64,000 bases of DNA. It comes from DASSUW01 sp963730535 (GTDB lineage Bacteria > Actinomycetota > Thermoleophilia > Solirubrobacterales > Solirubrobacteraceae). Positions 29,163 through 38,393 of this stretch are shown one piece after another. The stretch covers positions 124,001 through 188,000 of the forward strand of contig CAVSRU010000012.1 of NCBI GenBank assembly GCA_963730535.1. Direction: 5' to 3'. The notes under the pieces are model-generated. The model searched no databases and was not told the DNA's origin. It was given only the letters and a program-made list of their open reading frames with translations. A program made the position numbers and the translations under genes. Numbering within the stretch: position 1 is the first letter of the stretch; the number at the start of each line of letters is the position of its first letter.

Positions 29163-29559
29163 CCCTTCCGCCCTGCCGACCATGACGTTCGACTGGGGCG
29201 TGATCAAGCCGCTCGTGGCCAGCGACAACACCGAGGACCCGGCCGTGAGCCTGATGCACGTGATCCTCCTCCCCGGGAAGGGCCACGATCGCCACAACCA
29301 TCCCGACGCCGACGAGATCCTCTACATCCTCGCCGGCGAGGGCGACCAGATGGTCGACGACGGCGAGCCGTTCCCGGTGCGCCCCGGCCAAACGGTCTTC
29401 ATCCCGACGGGCGCGTTCCACTCGACGCTCAACACCGGCTACGAGCCGATGGTGATCCTCGCCATCTATGCGCCGGCCGGCGCCGAGCAGGTGCTCAAGG
29501 AGCTGCCCGACTACCGCGAGGTGCCAGCGGGCGAGGCGCCCGCTCTCACACGCGGCTGA
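29143..29559 (+). CDS. Small cupin-domain protein
   Basis: 138-residue single-domain cupin. Metal-site motif 1 is in HDRHNHPDADEILYILAGEG and motif 2 in FIPTGAFHSTLNTG, retaining the usual His/His/Glu and second-motif His. GTG start at 29143 inside the 3' end of the PEP-hydrolase-like gene. As third gene of this operon it may be a sugar-acid or small-molecule isomerase/binding protein. It ends 1 bp before the convergent polA stop. Confidence 0.85.
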   Translation: MASKLVDPSALPTMTFDWGVIKPLVASDNTEDPAVSLMHVILLPGKGHDRHNHPDADEILYILAGEGDQMVDDGEPFPVRPGQTVFIPTGAFHSTLNTGYEPMVILAIYAPAGAEQVLKELPDYREVPAGEAPALTRG

Positions 29560-29560
29560 G

Positions 29561-32158
29561 TTACTTCGCCGCCAACCAGTTGGGCCCGCTGCCGACGTCG
29601 ACCTCGAGCGGCGGGTCGAGGTCGGCGGCGGCGATCATCTCGCGCGCGATGATCGCGGCCGCCCGCTCGCCCTCCCCCTCGGGGCCCTCGGCGAGCAGCT
29701 CGTCGTGGATCTGGAGGATCAGCCGCGTCTCCAGACCCTCGGCCGCCAGCGCCTCGTGAGCGCGGACCATCGCGACCTTGATGATGTCGGCCGCCGTCCC
29801 CTGGATCACGCTGTTGACGGCGAGGCGCTCGCCGAGCTTGCGCGTCTGCCAGTTGCGCGCCCGGATCTCGGGGATCTGGCGGCGGCGCCCGAAGAGCGTC
29901 GACACGTAGCCGTGCTGCTCGGCCTGCTCGACCGCGTCCTTCATGAACTGCGCCACGGCCGGGAAGCGCTCCAGGTAGCGATCGATGAACTCCTGCGCCT
30001 CCTCCTGCGGGATCTGGAGGCGGTCGGCGAGCCCGTACGCGCTGAGGCCGTAGACGATCCCGTAGTTGACCATCTTGGCCTTCGAGCGCATCCCGTGGTC
30101 GAGCTGCTCGGGCGGGACCTCGAACACCTTCGACGCGGTCTCGGTGTGCACGTCCTCGCCGCGCAGGAAGATGTCGCGCAGCACCTGCTCGTCGGCGATG
30201 TGGGCGAGCACGCGCAGCTCGACCTGCTCGTAGTCGACCGACGTCAGCACGTTCCCCGGCTCGGCCACGAAGCACTCGCGGATCACGCGCCCGGTCTCGG
30301 TGCGGATCGGGATGTTCTGGAGGTTCGGGTTGATCGAGGCGAGACGGCCCGTGGCGGCGTTCGTCTGCAGGAACGTGGTGTGGAGGCGGCCGTCCTCGCC
30401 GATCCAGGCCGGCAGCGCGTCGAGGTAGGTCTGGACCAGCTTGGTCAGCTCCCGCCAGCGCTCGATCTTGGGGATGATCGGGTGCTCGTCGCGGATCGCC
30501 TGGAGCACGCGGGCGTCGGTCGAGAAGCCGGTCTTGCCGCGCCGCTTGCGGGACAGGCCGAGCTTGACGAATAGGACCTCGGCGAGCTGCTGGGGCGAGC
30601 CGATCATGAACTCCTCGCCCGCCATGTCCCAGATCTCGCGCTCGAGCGCGGCGGCGTCCGCGCGGATGCGGCTCGCCGCCTCCTCCAGCCGCCGGGTGTC
30701 GAGCTTGATGCCCACCTTCTCGGTCTCGCGCAGCACGTGCACGAGCGGCAGCTCGATGTCGGTCAGCAGGTCGGTCAGCCCGCGCTCGGCGAGCTGGGTG
30801 CGCTGGAGGGCGGCGAGGTCGTGCACGAGGACCGCGCGGGCGGCGTTCTCGTCGTCGACGGTCACGGCCAGGCCGCGCTCCTCGGCCAGCTCGTCGAGCG
30901 GGAACCCGCGGCGCGCCGGGTCGAGCAGGTAGGCGCCGATCTGGGTGTCGAACACGAGGTTGGCGGGCACGTCGCCGAGCGCCTTGGCGTCGTGGGCGAC
31001 GACCGGGCGGTCGCCGGCCGCGCGCACCAGCTCGGCGGGGTCGTCGATCTCGCCGGCCAGCGCCACCGAGCCGCCGGCGTAGGCGCCGAAGCGCCAGCGC
31101 GGCTCGCGCGGCAGCAGCTCCCCTTCCGGGACCTCGGGGGCGTCCGCGATCAGGATCAGCTCGTCGCCCTCGAGCGCCGCGACATCGGCCGGCGTGGCGT
31201 TCGCCCTGACCGGCACGGTCCGCGCCTCGAGCGCCTCGGGGCGCGGGATCGCCTCCATCTCGGCGACCGCGAGCGCCTCCTCCAGCCGCCGCAGCGGGTC
31301 GCGCAGCTCCCACTCGCGGAAGATCGTGCGCAGGTTCGCGCGGTCCGGCGGGCGCGTGAGCTCGGCTTCGAGGTCGAGGTCGATCGGGACGTCGCGCACC
31401 ATCGTCGCGAGCTGCTTGGAGAGCCGCGCCGCGTCGGCGTGCTCGACCAGGTTCTGCTTGCGCTTGGCCCCGGAGATCTCGTCGACGCTCCCGAGCACCG
31501 TGTCGAGGTCGCCGAAGCGCTGGAGCAGCTCGGAAGCCGTCTTGTCGCCGATGCCGGGAACGCCCGGGATGTTGTCCGAGGTGTCGCCCTTGAGGCCGAT
31601 GAAGTCCGGGATCAGCTCGGGCGGGATGCCGTAGCGGTCGATCACGCCCTGCCGGTCGTAGACCTTGGTGTCGGTGATCCCGCGCGAGGTGGTCATGATC
31701 CGCACGCCGTCGGTGACGAGCTGGTAGGCGTCGCGGTCGCCGGTGACCACCATCACCGGGATGCCGCGCCCGCGCGCCTGCTCGACGAGCGCGGCGATCA
31801 CGTCGTCGGCCTCGAACCCCTCGACGGAGATGTTGCGGTAGCCGAACGCCTCCACCAGCGGGCGCAGGTGCGGCCACTGGAGCTTGAGCAGGTCGGGGCG
31901 GCTCGCGCGCTGCGCCTTGTAATCGGCGGAGAGCTCCTTGCGGCCCGACATCCCGGCGTCCCAGACCACGACGGTCGGCACCTCGCCGTAGTCCGTGAGG
32001 ATCTTCACAAGCATCGACGCGAATCCGAAGATCGCGTTGGTCGGGCGGCCGTCGGAGGTCGCGATCGACTCCGGGAGCGCGAAGAACGCGCGGTAGGCGA
32101 GCGAGTTCCCGTCGATCAGGAACAGCTCGCGCGGCGTATCTCCGTCGGTTCTCGGCAT
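29561..32158 (-). CDS. polA: DNA polymerase I (5' nuclease + degenerate exonuclease + polymerase)
   Basis: 865 residues. N-terminal 5' nuclease (about 1-290), a central 3'-5' exonuclease-like domain, and the family A polymerase (about 480-865). Motif A is DYEQVELRVLAH, motif B RSKAKMVNYGIVYGLSA, motif C LQIHDELL. The exonuclease ExoI Asp-x-Glu is replaced by a DAP sequence and ExoIII is eroded, so proofreading is probably lost. Position equivalent to E. coli Phe762 is Tyr (NYG). Acts in Okazaki fragment and repair synthesis. Convergent with the cupin gene. Confidence 0.97.
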   Translation of the reverse strand: MPRTDGDTPRELFLIDGNSLAYRAFFALPESIATSDGRPTNAIFGFASMLVKILTDYGEVPTVVVWDAGMSGRKELSADYKAQRASRPDLLKLQWPHLRPLVEAFGYRNISVEGFEADDVIAALVEQARGRGIPVMVVTGDRDAYQLVTDGVRIMTTSRGITDTKVYDRQGVIDRYGIPPELIPDFIGLKGDTSDNIPGVPGIGDKTASELLQRFGDLDTVLGSVDEISGAKRKQNLVEHADAARLSKQLATMVRDVPIDLDLEAELTRPPDRANLRTIFREWELRDPLRRLEEALAVAEMEAIPRPEALEARTVPVRANATPADVAALEGDELILIADAPEVPEGELLPREPRWRFGAYAGGSVALAGEIDDPAELVRAAGDRPVVAHDAKALGDVPANLVFDTQIGAYLLDPARRGFPLDELAEERGLAVTVDDENAARAVLVHDLAALQRTQLAERGLTDLLTDIELPLVHVLRETEKVGIKLDTRRLEEAASRIRADAAALEREIWDMAGEEFMIGSPQQLAEVLFVKLGLSRKRRGKTGFSTDARVLQAIRDEHPIIPKIERWRELTKLVQTYLDALPAWIGEDGRLHTTFLQTNAATGRLASINPNLQNIPIRTETGRVIRECFVAEPGNVLTSVDYEQVELRVLAHIADEQVLRDIFLRGEDVHTETASKVFEVPPEQLDHGMRSKAKMVNYGIVYGLSAYGLADRLQIPQEEAQEFIDRYLERFPAVAQFMKDAVEQAEQHGYVSTLFGRRRQIPEIRARNWQTRKLGERLAVNSVIQGTAADIIKVAMVRAHEALAAEGLETRLILQIHDELLAEGPEGEGERAAAIIAREMIAAADLDPPLEVDVGSGPNWLAAK

Positions 32159-32233
32159 GACGCGAAAAGGCTAGTAGCCGAGGCGTGACCCGTGGGCTCG
32201 CGGCGCGAACTGCGCCGCTATGCTGGCGAGTTC

Positions 32234-33328
32234 ATGGCGCCCGACGAGCCCAAGGCCGCCGAAGGCAACGGCGATCCCGCCCCCGCGGTCCCGGAGGCGC
32301 CGGCCACCGAAACCCCGGAGGCCGCGGCGGAGACGCCGGCCGCCGAGACCCCGGAGGCCACGGTAGAGACGCCGGCCGCCGAGCCGTCCGAACCTCAGGC
32401 ACCGCCCGCCGCAGAGGCGCCGGCCCCCGAGCCGTCCGAGCCTCAGGCACCGCCCGCCGCCGAGGCGCCGGCTGCCGAGCCGCAGCAGACCGCTTCGGAA
32501 GCGCCCGCGGCCGAGCAGCGCGGCCGGCCGGATCGTGGCGGCCAGGCGGAGCGGCCTCGTCGCCGCCGGCGGCTGACCGCGGCCGAGCGGCACCGGCGCA
32601 CGTTCTTCGCGAAGCTCACCGAGCTGCGCAAGCAGGAGCAGGCGGCGGTCGAGGCAAACGAGCCGGAGCCAGAGCCGGAGCCCGAGCCCGCCGCCGCGGC
32701 AGCCGAGGAGCCCGCGGCCGAGGCGCCCGCGGAAGCGGCTCCCGCGCCCGCGCCCGCGGCTCCCCAGCCGGCCGGGCCGCCCGCGACCTCACCGAGCCGC
32801 TCGGCCCGCGCGCAGGCCCGCCTCGTGGCCGCGATCGAGCGCGTCGGCGGGGCCGAAGCCGTCCGGGAGGCGCTCCAGCCCAAGCGGCGCGACGACGGCG
32901 AGACCATGAAGTGGTCGTCCGTGTGCGCCGAGCAGGCCGCCGGACACAAGCCGGGCGATCCCGTCTTCACCGCCTGGGTCCGCCTGGCGGCCACCCCGGT
33001 GCGCGACGTCAAGGCGATCGTGAACCCCCGCGCGTCAGGCGACGACCGCCGCGGCGGTCGCGGAGGCGGCGGCCGCGGGCGTCGGTCGGACCGGCCTGGA
33101 GGAGGCGGCGGCGGCTACCGCGGCGATCGCGGCGACCGCGACCGCGGCAGGCCGGCGCGCCGCGAGGAGCTCGAGGAGCACGGCCGCGACGGCGCCTTCC
33201 GCTCCTCCGTCCGGATCGTCCACGTGGACAGCGAGGGCCAGCGCAAGGACCGCGACGACGAGCGCCGGGCCGAGCGCGAGGCCAAGCGCCAGGCCGAGGC
33301 CGAGCGCCTCGCCAAACACGGCTACTAG
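32234..33328 (+). CDS. Low-complexity RGG-type putative RNA-binding protein
   Basis: 364 residues from ATG 32234. Four parts: an Ala/Pro/Glu repeat N-terminus built from tandem nucleotide repeats (separate entry); a basic helix (RRRRRLTAAERHRRTFFAKL); a second Glu/Pro/Ala stretch; a conserved-looking core (ARLVAAIERVGGAEAVREAL ... MKWSSVCAEQA ... FTAWVRLAATPVRDVKAIVN); then a Gly/Arg-rich RGG segment and a charged C-terminus. I recognise no named family. The RGG tail suggests RNA binding, and the disordered arms suggest condensate or scaffold behaviour. Divergent from polA; its stop shares 4 bp with the next gene. Confidence 0.75.
   Translation: MAPDEPKAAEGNGDPAPAVPEAPATETPEAAAETPAAETPEATVETPAAEPSEPQAPPAAEAPAPEPSEPQAPPAAEAPAAEPQQTASEAPAAEQRGRPDRGGQAERPRRRRRLTAAERHRRTFFAKLTELRKQEQAAVEANEPEPEPEPEPAAAAAEEPAAEAPAEAAPAPAPAAPQPAGPPATSPSRSARAQARLVAAIERVGGAEAVREALQPKRRDDGETMKWSSVCAEQAAGHKPGDPVFTAWVRLAATPVRDVKAIVNPRASGDDRRGGRGGGGRGRRSDRPGGGGGGYRGDRGDRDRGRPARREELEEHGRDGAFRSSVRIVHVDSEGQRKDRDDERRAEREAKRQAEAERLAKHGY
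32309..32476 (+). repeat. Tandem repeats inside the RGG protein gene (2 x 36 bp, 2 x 48 bp)
   Basis: Two adjacent 36-bp units (32309-32344, 32345-32380) are followed directly by two 48-bp units (32381-32428, 32429-32476). Unit lengths are multiples of three and copies differ mainly at third positions, so reading frame is kept. They encode ETPEA..ETPAA and EPSEPQAPPAAEAPA peptide repeats. Confidence 0.85.
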
Positions 33329-33645
33329 AGCCCGGGCTTGAACACCATGTCCCAGGTCGCGGCGACCAGCAGCAGCACGATCGCCCCGTAGCCCAGGGCC
33401 CAGCGACCGAGCTGCCGTCTCGCCTCGTCATGGTCGCCGGCCGCCGCCGCGCGGTCCGCCTTGATCGCGGCCCGGCTCTGGTACGCGGCGCCGATCAGGA
33501 ACGCCGCCGCGAACAGGCCCAGGCCGAGCTGGATCCAGAGCTGGCTGAAGCTCCAGGCCGTGCTGTCCAGCACCATCCAGACCCCGAGGCCGACGACCGC
33601 CACCGTGGCGGGAGCCAGTACCCGCGGGCCGATCACCCGCAGCGT
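33325..33645 (-). pseudogene. 5'-truncated DUF2269-type membrane protein gene
   Basis: About 105 codons of a DUF2269-like integral membrane protein remain: IGPRVLAPATVAVVGLGVWM, SFSQLWIQLGLGLFAAAFLI, and a last helix ending TWDMVFKPGL. The family's N-terminal ~50 residues, with the first helices, are missing: upstream of about 33645 the minus-strand reading becomes the antisense of a TetR gene. No good start codon remains (a GTG at 33636 is the only nearby choice). The lost piece would have lain exactly where the divergent TetR gene also loses its 5' end. Confidence 0.72.
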
Positions 33646-33651
33646 GCCGAC

Positions 33652-34149
33652 GAATACTACTTCCCCACCAAGGAGGACCTGTTCTACAGCCGCCTCGAGG
33701 CCTTCGAGGAGGAGCTGCTGACCGCCGTCCGCGAGCGAGGGCCGGGCGTGTCCGTGCTCGCGGCCTTCCGGGACTTCCTGCTCGCCAGGCGCGGCGTGTT
33801 CGCAATGAGCGTCCCCGGCGGGGACGACGAGGCGACCGAGCAGCTGCGGACCGTGACGCGCGTCATCACCGAGAGCCCGGCACTGCTCGCGCGCGAGCGC
33901 CAGGTGTTCGCGCGTTACGCGCAGGCGCTCGCGGCCCTCATCGCCGAGGAGACCGGCTCCCGGCCCGGCGACGTCGCCCCCCGCGTCGTCGCCAACGCGC
34001 TGCTCGGCGCCCACCGGGCCCTGATCGACTTCGTCCGCGAGCGGGCGCTGGCCGGCGCCCGAGCCTCACAGATCTCCCGTGAGGTCCGCGCGCAGGCCAA
34101 GCGCGCGTTCGCGCAGCTCGAGCACGGGCTCGGCGACCTCGGCGAGTAA
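33652..34149 (+). pseudogene. 5'-truncated TetR-family regulator gene
   Basis: About 165 codons of a TetR-type regulator. The remnant begins at the end of the DNA-binding domain, in the conserved YFPTKEDLFYSRLEAF block that normally follows the recognition helix, and continues through the ligand-binding domain to LEHGLGDLGE. The helix-turn-helix (about 45-50 residues) is absent and no start codon with a ribosome site precedes the remnant, so no functional repressor is expected from it. Confidence 0.75.
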
Positions 34150-34161
34150 CATCGCCGCCCC

Positions 34162-35637
<1,476 letters not shown>

Positions 35638-35657
35638 GTCCGTCGCGTACTCAGCGC

Positions 35658-36572
35658 GTGAAGACGATCACCCTCACCGGCGCCACCGGCCGCATCGGCT
35701 CCCTGCTCGTCAAGCGCCTGCTCGACCGCGGCGACGAGCTGACCGTGCTCACCCGCAACCCCGCCAAGGCGCGTGGCGCGCTCGGCGCGGGCGTGAACGC
35801 GGTCGAGTGGGACCCGGGAGCCGGCCCCGCCCCCGCCGGCGCGCTCGCCGGCCGCGACGCGATCGTGCACCTCGCGGGCGAGGACATCGCCCAGCGCTGG
35901 AGCGACGAGACGCTGCGCCGCATCAAGGACTCCCGCGAGCAGGGCACGCGCAACCTGGTCGCGGGCCTGCGGGCGGCCGACCCCCGCCCGGCCGCGCTCG
36001 TCTCCTCGTCAGCGGTCGGCTACTACGGGAACCGCCCCGAGCCGGTCGACGAGGACGCCGCTCCCGGCGCCGACGTGCTGGCCGACATCTGCGTGGCGTG
36101 GGAGCGCGAGGCCGAGAAGGCGGAGGAGCTGGGACTGCGCGTCGTGCGGGTGCGCACCGGCGTCGTGCTCGACCGCCACGGCGGCGCGCTCGAGAAGATG
36201 CTGCTCCCCTTCCGCCTCGGCGTCGGCGGCCCGGTGGCGGGCGGCGACCAGCCGATGCCCTGGATCCACGTCGAGGACGTGGTGGAGATCTACGTCGCCG
36301 CGATCGACGGCGAGCACTGGACCGGCGCCGTCAACGCGACGGCCCCCAAGGCGGCCACGAACAAGGAGTTCTCGAAAGCGCTCGGCCGGGCACTACACCG
36401 CCCCGCCTTCGCCCCGGTCCCCGCCTTCGCCATCAGGGCGCTCTACGGAGGCATGGCCAAGCTCGTCGTCGAGGGCCAGAACGCCGTCCCCCGCCGCACG
36501 CTGGAACTCGGCTACCGGCACCGCCACGCGGACCTCGACGAGGCCCTGCGCTCGGCGCTGAAGGACACCTAG
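35658..36572 (+). CDS. TIGR01777-family NAD-dependent epimerase/dehydratase-like protein
   Basis: 304-residue extended SDR protein. N-terminal nucleotide site ITLTGATGRIGSLLVKRLL, then VHLAGEDIAQRWSDETLRRI and SSSAVGYYGNR, all typical of the TIGR01777/YfcH group; a DUF1731-like C-terminus (VPAFAIRALYGGMAKLVVEG) completes it. GTG 35658 starts 20 bp after the malic enzyme stop. Function of this group is poorly defined. Confidence 0.9.
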   Translation: MKTITLTGATGRIGSLLVKRLLDRGDELTVLTRNPAKARGALGAGVNAVEWDPGAGPAPAGALAGRDAIVHLAGEDIAQRWSDETLRRIKDSREQGTRNLVAGLRAADPRPAALVSSSAVGYYGNRPEPVDEDAAPGADVLADICVAWEREAEKAEELGLRVVRVRTGVVLDRHGGALEKMLLPFRLGVGGPVAGGDQPMPWIHVEDVVEIYVAAIDGEHWTGAVNATAPKAATNKEFSKALGRALHRPAFAPVPAFAIRALYGGMAKLVVEGQNAVPRRTLELGYRHRHADLDEALRSALKDT

Positions 36573-36850
36573 CTACTCGGCGTGGTGTGGTGGGTCGCCT
36601 TCTCGACGGCGGCCAGCCGCTCCTCGGTGTCCTTGCCGCGCCCGTAGGGGCCGATCCTCTTCCACTTCGACTCCTGCTTCGCCGGCCAGAAGAGCCAGAT
36701 GATCGGCCCGAGGATGGACAGCAGGAGCCCGAAGGCGAGCCCGAGCTTCTCGTTGTAGCCCTTGCGCTCGGCGAGGTAGGAGGCCGCGATGGCGGAGAGC
36801 AGCCACAGGTATACGAGCCATAGCGCGGTGGCACCGATGAGAGCGATCAT
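36569..36850 (-). CDS. Small membrane protein downstream of livF
   Basis: 93 residues with two or three hydrophobic stretches (IGATALWLVYLWLLSAIAAS, LGLAFGLLLSILGPIIWLFW) and a hydrophilic C-terminus. The ATG (36850) overlaps the livF stop as ATGA, so it is translated with the liv operon. Its stop shares 4 bp with the convergent epimerase gene. Family not recognised; a role in the transporter is possible but only by position. Confidence 0.7.
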   Translation of the reverse strand: MIALIGATALWLVYLWLLSAIAASYLAERKGYNEKLGLAFGLLLSILGPIIWLFWPAKQESKWKRIGPYGRGKDTEERLAAVEKATHHTTPSS

Positions 36851-37557
36851 GTTCCTAGGTACGCCTTCTGGACTTCGGGGTTGGTGCGCAACTTCTCCGA
36901 CTCGTCGCTCATGACCACCGCGCCGGTCTCGAGCACGTAGGCGCGGCGCGAGACCCCTAGCGCGAAGGTCGCGTTCTGCTCGACGAGGAGGATCGTCGTG
37001 CCCTGCTGGTTGATCTCCGCGATCGTCTCGTAGATGCGCTCGACGAGGATCGGCGCGATGCCCATCGAGGGCTCGTCGAGCAGCAGCACCTTGGGCTCGC
37101 CCATCAGCGCCCGCCCGATCGCGAGCATCTGCTGCTCGCCGCCGGACATCGTGCCGGCCTTCTGCGTCTCGCGCTCCTTGAGTCGCGGGAACAGCTCGAA
37201 GACGCGTTCGAGGTCGGTCCTGATGCCGGTGCTGTCGCGGCGCAGGAACGCCCCCAGCTCGAGGTTCTCGCGCACGGTCATGCGCTGGAAGCACTTGCGG
37301 CCCTCGGGCGACTGGCAGATGCCGAGGCGGACGATCTCCTGCGGCGGCAGCAGCGCGATCTCCTCGCCGGCGAGCCGGATCGACCCCGTGCGGGGCGGCG
37401 TGAGCCCGGAGATCGAGCGCAGCGTGGTCGACTTACCGGCCCCGTTGGAGCCGATCAGCGTCACGCACTCGCCCTCCTCGACGTGGATCGTGATGCCCTT
37501 GAGCGCCTGGATGTTGCCGTAGTAGGTGTGGATGTCCTCGACCTCGAGGAAGGCCAT
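36847..37557 (-). CDS. livF: Branched-chain amino acid ABC transporter ATPase, LivF-type
   Basis: 236-residue ABC ATPase: Walker A GSNGAGKST, Q-loop SPEGRKCF, signature MSGGEQQMLA, Walker B VLLLDEPSMG, H-loop VEQN. The short length and SPEGR region are LivF features. Its start shares one base with the livG stop (TGATG). Second ATPase of the five-gene importer. Confidence 0.96.
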   Translation of the reverse strand: MAFLEVEDIHTYYGNIQALKGITIHVEEGECVTLIGSNGAGKSTTLRSISGLTPPRTGSIRLAGEEIALLPPQEIVRLGICQSPEGRKCFQRMTVRENLELGAFLRRDSTGIRTDLERVFELFPRLKERETQKAGTMSGGEQQMLAIGRALMGEPKVLLLDEPSMGIAPILVERIYETIAEINQQGTTILLVEQNATFALGVSRRAYVLETGAVVMSDESEKLRTNPEVQKAYLGT

Positions 37558-38393
37558 CAGCCGCGCTCCTTCCGCTCGGCCTCGGCGGCGACCTCCGCGG
37601 CCGCCGCCTTCCCGAGATAGGCCTCGATGACCCGCGGGTTGCTGCGGACCTCGGCGGGCGCGCCCTCGGCGATCTTCTCGCCGTGGTCGAGCACGGTGAT
37701 GTGCTCCGACACGCCCATGATCACCTTCATGTCGTGCTCGATCAACACGATCGTCACGCCCCGCTCGTCCCGCAGCTTGTGCATGAACTGCGTGAGCTCG
37801 TCCGACTCCTGCGGGTTCATCCCCGCCGTCGGCTCGTCGAGCAGCAGCACCTTCGGGTCGGACGCCAGCGCGCGGGCGATCTCGACGCGCCGCTGGTCGC
37901 CGTAGGAGAGGTTGATCGCGAGCTGGTCGTGCCACGTCTTGCGCACGCCGACGTAGGACAGCTCCTCGGCGGCCTTCTCGCGGACCAGCCGCTCCTCCTT
38001 GCGGACCCGCGGCGTGCGGATGATCGAGCCGAAGAGCCCGGCCCGCATGCGCGAGTTCTGGCCGACCATCGCGTTCTCGACCGCGCTCATGGTGGCGAAC
38101 AGGCGGATGTTCTGGAACGTCCGCGCCATCCCCGCCTTCATGATCACGTCGGGCCGCCCGCCGGTGACGTTGCGGCCGTCGAACTCGATCATGCCGAACG
38201 TCGGCTTGTAGAAGCCCGTGAGCATGTTGAAGAACGTCGTCTTCCCGGCGCCGTTCGGCCCGATGATCGACACGATCGAGCGCTCGGGCACGGTGAACGT
38301 GACGTCGCTGACCGCGGTCAGGCCGCCGAACTGCTTGGTGACGTTCGTGGTCTGGAGGATCGATGCGCCGTTGGTTGTCGTTTCTTCGCTCAT
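37557..38393 (-). CDS. livG: Branched-chain amino acid ABC transporter ATPase, LivG-type
   Basis: 278 residues: Walker A GPNGAGKTTFF, ARTFQNIRLFATMSAVEN typical of LivG, signature LSYGDQRRVEIARAL, Walker B LLLDEPTAGMNP, H-loop IEHDMK. A charged Ala/Glu tail follows the fold. Overlaps livM upstream by 4 bp (ATGA). Confidence 0.96.
   Translation of the reverse strand: MSEETTTNGASILQTTNVTKQFGGLTAVSDVTFTVPERSIVSIIGPNGAGKTTFFNMLTGFYKPTFGMIEFDGRNVTGGRPDVIMKAGMARTFQNIRLFATMSAVENAMVGQNSRMRAGLFGSIIRTPRVRKEERLVREKAAEELSYVGVRKTWHDQLAINLSYGDQRRVEIARALASDPKVLLLDEPTAGMNPQESDELTQFMHKLRDERGVTIVLIEHDMKVIMGVSEHITVLDHGEKIAEGAPAEVRSNPRVIEAYLGKAAAAEVAAEAERKERG

Noticed and set aside
33646..34014. Minus-strand extension of the DUF2269 remnant to a 229-residue protein
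   Set aside because: Residues upstream of about 33645 are the antisense of the TetR coding sequence and have shadow composition; not a real fusion.
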